Shown piece after piece: positions 55,676-63,835 of a stretch of 64,000 nt of DNA (the stretch's first letter is position 1; each line of letters begins with the position of its first letter). Both the position numbers and the translations under genes were made by a program. This DNA comes from Turicibacter bilis. Its GTDB lineage: Bacteria > Bacillota_I > Bacilli_A > MOL361 > Turicibacteraceae. Location: positions 1 through 64,000 of the forward strand of contig NZ_CP071249.1 in NCBI RefSeq assembly GCF_024499055.1. Reading direction: 5' to 3'. Under the pieces are notes generated by a model. It made no database searches, was not told the DNA's origin, and saw nothing but the letters and a program-made list of their open reading frames with translations.

Positions 55676-55822
55676 CGTATCACCTTCCTAAATTCTATTA
55701 TATCAAAGATGCATTGATATTAATATGAAGGTTGGTTATATTAAAGAAAGAGTCAGTTGTGAACCAAAAGATAAAATTAAAAAGATTACACATCTTTTTG
55801 TTGAATATTATCAACTGACTTG

Positions 55823-55851
55823 TTGACAATGAAATAAAAAGTATGTATAAT
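55823..55851 (+). promoter_or_regulatory. perfect consensus promoter of yceD-rpmF
   Basis: TTGACA (55823-55828), 17-nt spacer, TATAAT (55846-55851). Just upstream is an inverted pair AGTCAGTTG (55751-55759) / CAACTGACT (55812-55820). Confidence 0.9.
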
Positions 55852-55880
55852 GTAGTCTGTTGCAATTAGAGGTGATTGTG

Positions 55881-56402
55881 ATGAAATGGGCTATTGCTCA
55901 ACTTATAAAACAAGGTTCCAAAGTTTTTGAAATTGACGAATTAGTTGATTTCTCAGACATTGTGAACGCACATGATGAAATTCGTAAATTGTCAAAAGTT
56001 AAAGTGACAGGAACAGGACAACTTCAAGGCAAAAAGGTAGTGTTTAATCTTCATATCGAAGGAACAATGACATTAGCTTGTGCCTTAACACTTGATGATG
56101 TAGAATACCCATTTGATTACGATTCCGTTGAAGTCTTCGTATTAGATGCGGATCTATATGAAGAAGGTGAAGATGAGTATCTTGTAACTGGAACAACGAT
56201 TGAACTTGCACCGGTTATTTGGCAAAATATTTTGCTTCAAAAACCTTTACGTGTCGTAAAAGAAGGTGCTTACGAAGAAATGAAGAAAAAAGGAATCGAA
56301 TTTGAAACAGAAGAAGATTTGCACGAATCAGAAGCTGAACCAAAAGTCGATCCACGATTAGCGGTTTTATCAAAATTGCTAAATGATACTCAAGATAACT
56401 AG
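55881..56402 (+). CDS. yceD: DUF177/YceD protein, partner of rpmF
   Basis: A 173-residue DUF177 protein. It has the conserved core [38 protein letters not shown] and [20 protein letters not shown], and the acidic C-terminal [13 protein letters not shown]. The family is required for 23S rRNA accumulation in several organisms and nearly always precedes rpmF, as here. GAGGTGATTGTG fits ATG 55881; the frame could open at a TTG (55860) but that lies at the transcription start. Strong promoter; 11 nt to rpmF. Confidence 0.93.
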   Translation: MKWAIAQLIKQGSKVFEIDELVDFSDIVNAHDEIRKLSKVKVTGTGQLQGKKVVFNLHIEGTMTLACALTLDDVEYPFDYDSVEVFVLDADLYEEGEDEYLVTGTTIELAPVIWQNILLQKPLRVVKEGAYEEMKKKGIEFETEEDLHESEAEPKVDPRLAVLSKLLNDTQDN

Positions 56403-56413
56403 GAGGTGTCAAA

Positions 56414-56593
56414 ATGGCTGTACCACAAAGAAGAACATCTAAAACTGCAAAGCGTAAACGTCGTACTCACTTCAAATTAGAAGTACCAGGTATGGTAGCT
56501 TGCCCACAATGTGGAGAAATGAAATTATCTCACCGTGTATGCGGAACTTGCGGAACTTACAAAGGACGCGAAGTAGTTAAAACTGAAGAATAA
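56414..56593 (+). CDS. rpmF: ribosomal protein bL32
   Basis: A 59-residue protein of the large ribosomal subunit. [19 protein letters not shown] is the universal bL32 start; a zinc ribbon follows with Cys30, Cys33, Cys43 and Cys46 (ACPQCG, RVCGTCG), so this is the zinc-binding form. AGGAGGTGTC is an excellent ribosome site. Strongly expressed behind the yceD promoter. Confidence 0.97.
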   Translation: MAVPQRRTSKTAKRKRRTHFKLEVPGMVACPQCGEMKLSHRVCGTCGTYKGREVVKTEE

Positions 56594-56600
56594 TACTTTG

Positions 56601-56616
56601 TTAATGGGCCCATTAA
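56601..56616. repeat. 16-bp perfect palindrome
   Basis: TTAATGGGCCCATTAA, 8 nt after the rpmF stop codon; first of a run of hairpins. Confidence 0.7.
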
Positions 56617-56629
56617 TAAAGGTTAGCTA

Positions 56630-56656
56630 GCCAGAGCAGAAATGCTCTGGCTTTTG
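56630..56656 (+). terminator. terminator of yceD-rpmF
   Basis: GCCAGAGCA, loop GAAA (a GNRA-type tetraloop), TGCTCTGGC, then TTTTG. Confidence 0.9.
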
Positions 56657-56658
56657 TT

Positions 56659-56725
56659 AGATTTACTAGCAATCTTAGATTGCTTAGTAAATCTATACAT
56701 CGGTAGAGATGCGTTCTACCGATGT
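56659..56725 (+). repeat. two consecutive strong hairpins behind the rpmF terminator
   Basis: First: AGATTTACTAGCAAT (56659-56673) pairs with ATTGCTTAGTAAATCT (56679-56694), one bulged base. Second: ACATCGGTAGA (56697-56707) pairs perfectly with TCTACCGATGT (56715-56725). No T tract and no reading frame. Purpose unknown; may be part of a structured RNA or repeat element. Confidence 0.65.
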
Positions 56726-56789
56726 TATCAACTAGCGAAAGGTGAGGTATAAACCGAACCAATATTTGAATAATCAATCACGATTAAAT

Positions 56790-56814
56790 GGACGACGATA
56801 GTCGTTCTTTTTTT
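56790..56814 (+). terminator. terminator closing the hairpin region
   Basis: GACGAC-GATA-GTCGTT followed by CTTTTTTT. There is no gene between it and rpmF, so it would end an RNA reading through or starting within 56657-56790. Beyond it, 56815-57166 shows nothing but AT-rich spacer. Confidence 0.75.
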
Positions 56815-57166
56815 ATGCCCAATTTTATTTAGAAATTTTTGAGTGAATTATACAGTCCTTATCCTACAAAGTAGGTATCCTTCGCTAATAAGGAAAACTC
56901 CACTACTAGGGTAAACTCTATGTTCAAGAAGTATGTGATTTAATTAGATATGTATGCTAAAACATTACTTTAAGACATTGATTATATATTTAAGAGAGTG
57001 GGATAGTTGTTCTCCTTTTAATTTTTAGGAAAAGAATTTTCATACCATATTATAGAAATTTTCACTTTACATGTTTGAGGTTTAATGTTAGAATTCACAT
57101 CATCATTAGACAGAAAGTGTAGTGACTTATAGACGAGTAGTTACTGCAATTTAAGGGGAGATTATG

Positions 57167-57961
57167 ATGTTTAGGAAATTGAATGAAAATGATTACACAA
57201 AGACGATGGATTTTTTAGGTAAAGATCCTGGGCTTAATTTATTTCAGATTGGTGATATTGAAAACTATGGATTTGATTCGGAGATTCAAACCGTTTGGGG
57301 AAGTTTTAATGAAAATGAGGAATTAACGGGAGTCTTATTACGTTATCGAGACAATTATATTCCTTATTTTAAAGATGAAGAGCTATTTGTTTCAAAGTTT
57401 AGAGAAGTTATTCAAAACGATGAGCGAGCTAACATTATATCTGGTGAAGCACAGATGGTAAGTCCGTTTAAATCTTGCTTTGAACGATATCATGAGAGAG
57501 AGATGTATTTTTGTGAATTAAAGGATAATCTATCCTTAAAAACAGGGCAAGTAACTATTAAATTGGCAACACCTGATGATGCCGAGCGTATCTTTGATTT
57601 ATTATTGATGATTGAGGAGTTTGATACTTTAAATCGAAATTCTGCTGATCATGTGCGTCAAAAGCTTGAAGATCAATCAGGACGCATTTATTTTATTGAG
57701 AATGAGAAAAAAGAAGTGATTTGTACTGCTCAAACAGCAGCTGAAAACTCTAAATCTGCGATGGTAGTTAGTGTTGCGACACGTAAAGATTATCGACGTC
57801 AAGGATTAATGACGCAAGTGTTATCTAAATTATGTCAAGATTTATTAAATGAACAGAAGACACTTTGTTTGTTTTATGATAACCCTGAAGCCGGAGCCGT
57901 TTATCATAAATTAGGGTTTAAAACGATAGGAAAGTGGAAGATGATTGTTCGCCAGCCATAA
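57167..57961 (+). CDS. GNAT-family N-acetyltransferase
   Basis: A 264-residue protein with the GNAT fold in its C-terminal half: the acetyl-CoA loop is in VVSVATRKDYRRQGLMTQVL (R-x-x-G-x form), followed by LCLFYDNPEAGAVYHKLGF. The N-terminal 120 residues form the second, degenerate half found in the larger GNATs. Substrate unknown. AAGGGGAG fits ATG 57167 slightly better than ATG 57164. Stand-alone gene. Confidence 0.85.
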   Translation: MFRKLNENDYTKTMDFLGKDPGLNLFQIGDIENYGFDSEIQTVWGSFNENEELTGVLLRYRDNYIPYFKDEELFVSKFREVIQNDERANIISGEAQMVSPFKSCFERYHEREMYFCELKDNLSLKTGQVTIKLATPDDAERIFDLLLMIEEFDTLNRNSADHVRQKLEDQSGRIYFIENEKKEVICTAQTAAENSKSAMVVSVATRKDYRRQGLMTQVLSKLCQDLLNEQKTLCLFYDNPEAGAVYHKLGFKTIGKWKMIVRQP

Positions 57962-58153
57962 GATGATTTCGTAAATTTTAACAGTTGTCTATGTTTTAGG
58001 TGGCTATTTGCTCACCTGAGTCCGATGTATTTATTTTTAGTCTTTTAGAGGAAAAGGTTGTTATGAGTTATTCGTCTATTTGGAGAGAACAAGTTGTTTA
58101 AAAATGAGTTTCAATTATTTTGACTATTGCTAGGTGTTTAAAGAGGTGATAAG

Positions 58154-58489
58154 GTGGCCACACATAAATTTGGAATAATGCAAAATGAGCCTATAAATAA
58201 CGAACGATTTGATGAATATGAACCAAATAAATATCATTGTATTGCAATTGATGATAATTTTATTGAGCCTATTTTAATCGATTTACAAAATGTCTGCTGT
58301 TATTGGCATACTCGTCAAGTTCCAGGTAGAGGGATTGCATACCACGGGATTACACTTATACCTCCTCAGTCCATCGATCGGTTAATACAGATTTTATCGT
58401 TACAAGATAAATTAGAATATACTCATTTGATTTCTTTAGCTAACCAAGCAAAACAAGAAAATAAATATCTGATTCATTTTGGAATCTAA
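58154..58489 (+). CDS. conserved hypothetical protein, 111 residues
   Basis: A soluble protein with sequences such as HKFGIMQNEP, YEPNKYHCIAIDDNFIEPI and CYWHTRQVPGRGIAYHGITLIPP. I recall similar proteins of unknown function in other Bacillota, sometimes wrongly labelled as dehydrogenases; no domain can be assigned. GTG 58154 is preceded by AGAGGTGAT. About 190 nt behind the GNAT gene, no shared regulation visible. Confidence 0.7.
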   Translation: MATHKFGIMQNEPINNERFDEYEPNKYHCIAIDDNFIEPILIDLQNVCCYWHTRQVPGRGIAYHGITLIPPQSIDRLIQILSLQDKLEYTHLISLANQAKQENKYLIHFGI

Positions 58490-58841
58490 AATTTGATTTA
58501 TAGAGAACAAGAGGGAATAAAGGTTCTATAATAGTTGGTGTTGCTGTATAAGCAATGCCTAAGCAAGCGTGTATCGCTCATAATAAAAATTTTTCTTTAT
58601 CTGTAAGAAAAAGGTATTAGAATTCAGTGATGATGAAGGCATTAGTCACGTTTGTAATTAATGATCTTGTGATTAAAGTGGTCTCTTTAATTATAAAAGT
58701 TGGAAAGGAACGTGCCGTTTATTTATCTAACTCAACTTTCTCAGTTGAAAAATAATCATACCTCCTTAATCTTCTAAGGGAGGGCATCTATCGAGTATCG
58801 CTCTTGACAATTTATTCTTTTTACTGGATGACATAAAAAAA

Positions 58842-58891
58842 GACATCCTTTCTGGAAATACTAATGGTAACCAGCCAATAGAAAGGATGTC
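58842..58891 (+). promoter_or_regulatory. hairpin hiding the IS4 transposase ribosome site
   Basis: GACATCCTTTCT (58842-58853) pairs perfectly with AGAAAGGATGTC (58880-58891). The second arm contains GAAAGGATG, the ribosome site of the transposase starting at 58898. A transcript entering from outside would carry both arms and be poorly translated; one starting inside the hairpin would not. A TTGACA lies at 58804-58809. Confidence 0.75.
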
Positions 58892-58897
58892 ATCATT

Positions 58898-60280
58898 ATG
58901 TTACCACCATTTAAAAAATTTATGCTTTTACCCAAAGAAATGCAAGCAACTTTTTCTGAACTAAAAATCAGTTCCCATTTACGCCAAGCTAACATTAAAA
59001 AATCTAAGGGGTTCTCTTGTCTTTACCTCTTTACGTTGATTTTTCTATTAACTTTTCATCATAGAACGTGGTTTCAATCTAAATTCTGTGATCGTAAAGC
59101 TTCTGATTTACCAGGAAAAGATGTGGTCTACCGCTTTTTAAGTACCTCTACTTACAATTGGCGTCGCTTCTTGCTTTCTTTAAGCTCTTACGTGATTTCA
59201 CTTTGTACGAAACTCACAACGGATGATCGTGTTAATGTTTTAATTGTAGATGACTCTTTATTTGAACGTCATCGTAGTAAAAAAGTAGAGCTACTTTCAA
59301 CGGTTTATGATCATGTCAGTCATAAGTATCTCAAAGGATTTCAACTGTTAACGCTTGGATGGTCGGATGGATATTCATTTATCCCTTGTAATTTTTCATT
59401 AATGGTAAGTGCCAAGAAGTTACTAGTCAATCTTTCATCAGAGATCGATAAACGCAGTAGTGGGTATAAGCGTCGTATAGAAGCACTGATCGATAAACCC
59501 ACTGCCACTCTAAACTTGGTGAAACAAACTTTATCTCAAGGCATAGCAGCTGATTACCTCTTAATGGATTCGTGGTTCACAGAAGCTCCCTTAATTAAAG
59601 AAGTGATGAATGAGGGGCTTGATGTCATTGGGATGGTTAAAAAGACTTCTAAACGATTTTATCAGTATAAAGGAAAGAAATTCCCACTTCAAACATTGAT
59701 AACACACTGTAACGTCAATCAAAAGATATTTTCTCATCAAGAGGGAAGTCTAGGATCCATTCAAGTTAAATTAAATAACGGCATTCCAGTTAAGATCGTC
59801 TTCATTCGTCATCGAAAATATAAAACAGAGTGGTTAGCGATTTTAAGTACAAACACAAGTTTAAGTGATGAAGAAATCATTAGGATCTATGGTTACCGTT
59901 GGGACATTGAAGTGTTTTTTAAGTGCAATAAATCTCACTTAAAATTGAATAAAGAATTTCAATGTCGTTCATATGACTCAATGATTGGACATACAACGAT
60001 TGTTTTTACACGTTATATCTTTTTAGCGTGGGAGAATCGTAAAACGAATGACCCTAAAACATTAGGAATGATTTTTTATGACTACTGTTCAGAAGTCAAA
60101 GATGTGGATTTAGAAACAGCATTAAAAGGACTTTTAACGATGGTTCAAGAAATCATCGACCTAGGAGAAAGAGAAATTACAATTAACACAGAAGTAGTGA
60201 AAAAACAACTAGACAATTGGATGATGACTTTACCTAATTACATCAAGGGGTTATTAGGCTTTTCGTTGTGCGAAAGTTGA
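58898..60280 (+). CDS. IS4-family transposase
   Basis: A 460-residue DDE transposase. Catalytic Asp candidates lie in VLIVDDSLFERH and YLLMDSWFTE; the YREK signature of the IS4 family is YGYRWDIEVFFKCNKSHLKL. The stop codon lies inside the right terminal repeat. The start has GAAAGGATG upstream, buried in a hairpin. Full length, so the element may be able to move. Confidence 0.93.
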   Translation: MLPPFKKFMLLPKEMQATFSELKISSHLRQANIKKSKGFSCLYLFTLIFLLTFHHRTWFQSKFCDRKASDLPGKDVVYRFLSTSTYNWRRFLLSLSSYVISLCTKLTTDDRVNVLIVDDSLFERHRSKKVELLSTVYDHVSHKYLKGFQLLTLGWSDGYSFIPCNFSLMVSAKKLLVNLSSEIDKRSSGYKRRIEALIDKPTATLNLVKQTLSQGIAADYLLMDSWFTEAPLIKEVMNEGLDVIGMVKKTSKRFYQYKGKKFPLQTLITHCNVNQKIFSHQEGSLGSIQVKLNNGIPVKIVFIRHRKYKTEWLAILSTNTSLSDEEIIRIYGYRWDIEVFFKCNKSHLKLNKEFQCRSYDSMIGHTTIVFTRYIFLAWENRKTNDPKTLGMIFYDYCSEVKDVDLETALKGLLTMVQEIIDLGEREITINTEVVKKQLDNWMMTLPNYIKGLLGFSLCES

Positions 60281-60433
60281 GATCTAAGAAATATGGTTTT
60301 GAAGTAGTAGGTGCCTATCAAAATAATATTTATGTTAATAATCAGTATCGTGATGGATTGATGAATCTTTATTAAAAAAATCAGTGCTTTCTGTTTTAGA
60401 GGTTTCATTTACTAACTATGTTGACTTCAATTA

Positions 60434-60478
60434 ATAAAATTGTACCGATACACTTCGATAAGTGGGATACAATTTTAT
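60434..60478. repeat. 45-bp hairpin upstream of the choline-kinase-like gene
   Basis: ATAAAATTGTA (60434-60444) and TACAATTTTAT (60468-60478) are perfect 11-bp arms; CACTT/AAGTG (60451-60455/60460-60464) pair in the loop. It could be an operator, a terminator relic or a leader structure. Confidence 0.5.
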
Positions 60479-60558
60479 AAACTGTTTTGGTAAAATAATT
60501 TATTTTGATGGAATTTATGGTACAATAATAACAAAATCATAGATGTAGGAGTGAGATT

Positions 60559-61437
60559 ATGGAAAACATCATTAAATCGGTTACTGCTAAAGCATTAGGT
60601 GTAAACGAGGCAGATGTTGTTATTGATTACCGTTTAATGGGTGGGATGTCAAACTTAATGTACGTGATTGTTGTAAATGGAGAAAGATATACATTCCGTA
60701 TTCCTGGAAAGAATGCCGAAGTATTTGTGAATCGTGAAGAAGAGTTAGCCAATATTCATATTGTTGATGAGTTAGGAATCAATAATGAAATGGTTTATTT
60801 CGAGACAGAAACAGGATACAAACTTTCTAAATTCGTTGATGGGACACCTTTAAGTGAGGTTGAAAATCCCGAAGCCTACTTAGAAGAGGTATCGAAAGTT
60901 TTACATGTGTTACATGAATCAGGATTAAAAGCACATGATGATTATCGTCCGTATGAACGTTTAAATGCTTATGAAAAATTAGTGACTGATTTTGGTTATA
61001 AACATGCGGATAAATATTTTGAATTAAAAGAAGAATTCTTAAGTAATCGTGAATTCTTAGATCAATTCCCAAAAGTCATCTGTCATAATGATAGCCAAAT
61101 TTCAAACATGGTCGTTGAAGCGGATCAAACATATTTATTAGACTGGGAATTTACAGGAAATAACGATCCAATGTATGATGTGGCTTGTGTTGGAAATAAA
61201 GAGTTTGAATTGGCGTTAAAATTCTTACCCGTTTATTTAGGACGTGAACCGCAGGTAGAAGAATCTCGTCGTTTATATTTATGGCGTGCTTTCCAGTGCT
61301 TACAATGGCATAACGTGGCATTATACAAAGACTTAATTGGGTTAAGTAAAGATTTAGGCTTAGACTTTAATATGATTGCAGCTGCTTATTTAACAAAAGC
61401 AGAGCAATTTTTAAGTGGAGCTAACCAATATAAATAA
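60559..61437 (+). CDS. choline/ethanolamine kinase-like phosphotransferase (LicA type)
   Basis: A 292-residue protein-kinase-fold enzyme. LMGGMSNLMYVIVVNGERY and FRIPGK form the N-lobe with the nucleotide lysine region; the catalytic HNDSQISNMV and metal-binding LLDWEFTGNNDPMYDVA are typical of LicA/choline kinases. In relatives it feeds phosphocholine decoration of teichoic acids or glycolipids; no licB/licC/licD partner is in the window, so choline as substrate is unproved. TAGGAGTGAG precedes the ATG. Own terminator. Confidence 0.88.
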   Translation: MENIIKSVTAKALGVNEADVVIDYRLMGGMSNLMYVIVVNGERYTFRIPGKNAEVFVNREEELANIHIVDELGINNEMVYFETETGYKLSKFVDGTPLSEVENPEAYLEEVSKVLHVLHESGLKAHDDYRPYERLNAYEKLVTDFGYKHADKYFELKEEFLSNREFLDQFPKVICHNDSQISNMVVEADQTYLLDWEFTGNNDPMYDVACVGNKEFELALKFLPVYLGREPQVEESRRLYLWRAFQCLQWHNVALYKDLIGLSKDLGLDFNMIAAAYLTKAEQFLSGANQYK

Positions 61438-61446
61438 GAAATTTTT

Positions 61447-61484
61447 AAAAAGCTTAGAATGAAATTTTCGTTCTAAGCTTTTTT
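61447..61484 (+). terminator. terminator of the choline-kinase-like gene
   Basis: AAAAAGCTTAGAA, 11-nt loop, TTCTAAGCTTTTT. Confidence 0.9.
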
Positions 61485-61593
61485 CATAAGGTGAGATAAG
61501 AAGTTTGTTTGATTTTTTAGTTTATCGTGTTCATGAAAAATTGAATGTGTTACAATTTATTTTGTTAAAAAATGTAAAATAAAGGGTAGGAAG

Positions 61594-62886
61594 ATGAGAG
61601 TTTCAGATATTATAAGATTAGCTCAAGATTATATGGGACTTGCCATTGTTTTAGTTGGAATATTAGGCGTTTGTTTTATTTTAGGGTATTTAGTTATTTA
61701 TAAGAAAGTTTTTAAAGGGGAAAAACAGTTGTCTAAAGGCAGAGTAGCGTTAATGGCAATTTTTCTTTGCTATTTAATTGTTGTTTTAGGTGCTACTTTA
61801 GGAAGAGGAGGGCATTATGATCGACAAGAGATTGATTTTCGTCCTTTTCGAGCGTATTGGGAGGCGTGGAATAATTTTTCACTGGTTGAATGGCGTAATA
61901 TCATTTTAAATATTTGTATGTTTGTCCCTCTAGGGTTTTTATTACCACTTATGGGAAACATCTTTCAAAACGGATGGATGACTTATTTAACAGGATTTCT
62001 ATTTTCATTATTCATTGAAGGGGTTCAGCTTATCGCAAAAAGAGGAATTGTTGAAGTGGATGACTTAATTAATAATACCGTGGGGTGTATGATTGGGTAT
62101 GGAATGGTAATGATGGTGATTGAATTATTTAAGTGGTTTAAGTGTAAAAATCAAAACATATCATTTGTTAAAATGGGGATGATTCAACTACCGCTTGTCA
62201 TCACACTTGTTGCATTCGGTTTGATTTTTTATTCGTATGATCAGAAAGAATTTGGGAATTTAAGGAGTGCTCCTGTCTTTAAAGTTAATATGTCAAATAT
62301 TGAGTTAATCACAGACCTTTCTTTTTCAAATGCTGTGACTCAAGCAGCTGTTTATGCTGCAAACGTTGGGACAAAGGCAGACACACGAGAGGTAGCCAAT
62401 CAATGGTTTTCCTATGTAGGAGCAACGATTGATGACAGTCAAATTGATGTCTATGGTGAGACGATTATTTATTATTCAACCGATCGGGATTATTTGATTT
62501 GGGTTGATTTTTTAGGGTTGGCTATTTCGTTTCGGGATTGGACACACTGGGATAGTCCCAAGCAAGCGGGATATACATTAGAAGAAGTGACTGAAATTTT
62601 AGGGACATACGGTATTACATTACCTAAGGATGTGATTTTTGTTGATCATAGAGATGGAACTTATACATTAGAAGCGAAAATGGGGGAGGTTAATGGTTAT
62701 TATTTAGATGGATTTATTGATTGCACGATTACAACTGATGGTTCAATTGAATCGATTAGGAACCATATGATTCAATATGAAGAATATAAAACAGTGGATA
62801 TCTTATCAGAGGCACAAGCTTTTATGCAGCTGAAAAAGGGAAATGTGAAAGAAGGATACCTTAAGTATTTATATAAGTCCAGATAA
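61594..62886 (+). CDS. VanZ-like membrane protein, C-terminus cut off by an insertion
   Basis: A 430-residue product. Residues 1-215 hold five or six membrane helices with the VanZ pattern (VVLGATLGRGG, DFRPFRAYW, NIILNICMFVPLGFLLPL, SLFIEGVQLIAKRGIVEVDDLINNTVG); residues 230-425 form an extra beta-rich extracellular domain. The last five residues (YLYKSR end) come from an inserted element: the true continuation lies at 62999-63139 in frame. The original protein would have been about 473 residues. VanZ proteins can lower teicoplanin binding, but most have other, unknown roles. Start has GGGTAGGAAG. Confidence 0.85.
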   Translation: MRVSDIIRLAQDYMGLAIVLVGILGVCFILGYLVIYKKVFKGEKQLSKGRVALMAIFLCYLIVVLGATLGRGGHYDRQEIDFRPFRAYWEAWNNFSLVEWRNIILNICMFVPLGFLLPLMGNIFQNGWMTYLTGFLFSLFIEGVQLIAKRGIVEVDDLINNTVGCMIGYGMVMMVIELFKWFKCKNQNISFVKMGMIQLPLVITLVAFGLIFYSYDQKEFGNLRSAPVFKVNMSNIELITDLSFSNAVTQAAVYAANVGTKADTREVANQWFSYVGATIDDSQIDVYGETIIYYSTDRDYLIWVDFLGLAISFRDWTHWDSPKQAGYTLEEVTEILGTYGITLPKDVIFVDHRDGTYTLEAKMGEVNGYYLDGFIDCTITTDGSIESIRNHMIQYEEYKTVDILSEAQAFMQLKKGNVKEGYLKYLYKSR

Positions 62887-62991
62887 GTTTTTTACATCGT
62901 AAAAACTTTTAGCTGGACTATAGTCTGCCTTGCACGGCATAACCATCTCATATTTCGGTTGCTGTATTAAATGTAGAAAACATTTCTGTTT
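62872..62991. mobile_element. 120-bp hairpin-ended insertion in the VanZ gene
   Basis: Inserted between two copies of GTATTTA (62865-62871 and 62992-62998). The left end folds strongly: AGTCCAG (62876-62882) with CTGGACT (62913-62919), enclosing AAGTTTTTTAC (62885-62895) with GTAAAAACTT (62899-62908). Near the right end AAATGT/ACATTT (62969-62985) forms a second hairpin. It has no gene. Removing it with one GTATTTA copy restores the VanZ reading frame exactly. The left 35 bp recur at 29135. Confidence 0.8.
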
Positions 62992-62998
62992 GTATTTA

Positions 62999-63139
62999 GA
63001 TTTGATGGAGCCGATTGAAGTTAAAGCGGTTAGCTTGCAGTACGAAATGGATTCAAAAGGTTATTATCAGCCAATGTATCATTTTGAGGTTTTAAATCAT
63101 AATCAAGCAGCATCTATCTGGATTCCAGCTATTCCATAA
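62999..63139 (+). pseudogene. detached C-terminal 46 codons of the VanZ-like gene
   Basis: Reads DLMEPIEVKAVSLQYEMDSK onward to a stop at 63137-63139. It joins in frame to codon YL at 62866-62871 if the 120-bp insertion and one GTATTTA copy are removed. No start codon of its own; a spurious longer frame from 62930 begins inside the inserted DNA. Confidence 0.8.
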
Positions 63140-63191
63140 GGGATTGATTTTAAAGTTAGACTCATGAAATTCTTATTTAAGAAGGGATTCA

Positions 63192-63692
63192 ATGAGAAAA
63201 GTCATGATTATAGGTTGTCCTGGTAGTGGGAAAACAACACTAGCTAGAAAACTTTCATGTAAACTGAACTTGCCGCTTGTTCATCTTGATGTGTTGAACT
63301 GGCGAGATCATTGGCAACCAGTCTCAACAGAAGAATTTGATGCCTTACTTTTACAGGAAGTCCGAAAAGAAGCATGGATTATTGACGGAAACTATCATCG
63401 GACAATTCCACTTAGGTTAGAACAATGTGATACTGTTATTTACTTAGATTATTCGCGAATGACTTGTTTGTTGGGGGTTATTAAACGAGTTCTTAAAGGG
63501 TATGGTAAATCGCGACCAGATATGGGAGGAAATTGTCCTGAACGATTTGACTTTAGTTTTTTTAAGTTTGTTTGGGACTTTAACAAAAATAATCGAAAAA
63601 ACTACTTAGAGATGCTAAGTCATCAAAAAGATAAGACAGTCATTATTTTTCATAATCGAAGAGAATGTTCGGAATTTTTAAGAAAGTTGTAA
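63192..63692 (+). CDS. P-loop kinase, FlaR/DNA-topology-modulation-like
   Basis: A 166-residue nucleotide kinase-like protein. Walker A is IIGCPGSGKTTLARKL; HLDVLNWRDHWQPVS, WIIDGNYHRTIPLRLEQCD and VIYLDYSRMTCL are typical of the adenylate-kinase-related FlaR/topology modulator family. Substrate unknown; the name from early flagellin work does not imply a DNA function. GAAGGGATTCA precedes the ATG. Confidence 0.83.
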   Translation: MRKVMIIGCPGSGKTTLARKLSCKLNLPLVHLDVLNWRDHWQPVSTEEFDALLLQEVRKEAWIIDGNYHRTIPLRLEQCDTVIYLDYSRMTCLLGVIKRVLKGYGKSRPDMGGNCPERFDFSFFKFVWDFNKNNRKNYLEMLSHQKDKTVIIFHNRRECSEFLRKL

Positions 63693-63835
63693 ATCTATAA
63701 GAATCATTTATAGAAAGGAAAAAGAAAAGATTAAGATGTCACGATTTGATTCATTTCGATTATACTACTAGTGTAGTGGCAGTTGTCATTTTTATAATGA
63801 AATTGCCTTAACTTTGGTGTAAGGACGTGGAGAAG

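Larger units (their letters stand above)
58731..60281 (+). mobile_element. IS4-family insertion sequence with 6-bp direct repeats
   Basis: A 1551-bp element. The ends CTCAACTTTC (58731-58740) and GAAAGTTGAG (60272-60281) are perfect 10-bp inverted repeats, with weaker similarity further in. Flanking ATCTAA occurs at 58725-58730 and 60282-60287, and the host frame is restored when the element and one copy are removed, which fixes the ends well. Six bases is shorter than usual for IS4 relatives. Contains one intact transposase. Confidence 0.9.
58621..60375 (+). pseudogene. C-terminal GNAT acetyltransferase remnant split by IS4
   Basis: The left part (58621-58730) reads MMKALVTFVINDLVIKVV, SLIIKVGKERAVYLS; the right part (60288-60375) reads KKYGFEVVGAYQNNIYVNN and RDGLMNLY then stop. 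Removing the IS4 element and one ATCTAA copy joins them in frame (TCT-AAG), giving the last 65 or so residues of a GNAT enzyme with the usual ERAVYL-KKYGFEVVG motif. The N-terminal part is absent upstream, where stops occur, so the gene was already broken before the insertion. Confidence 0.85.

Noticed and set aside
61594-62886. Glycopeptide-resistance cluster (VanW at 24445 and VanZ here)
   Set aside because: No vanH, vanA/B-type ligase, vanX or two-component system; VanW and VanZ domains are widespread outside resistance clusters and lie 37 kb apart.
62930-63139. 69-codon gene after the VanZ-like gene
   Set aside because: Its first 23 codons come from inserted DNA; the rest is the displaced VanZ C-terminus.
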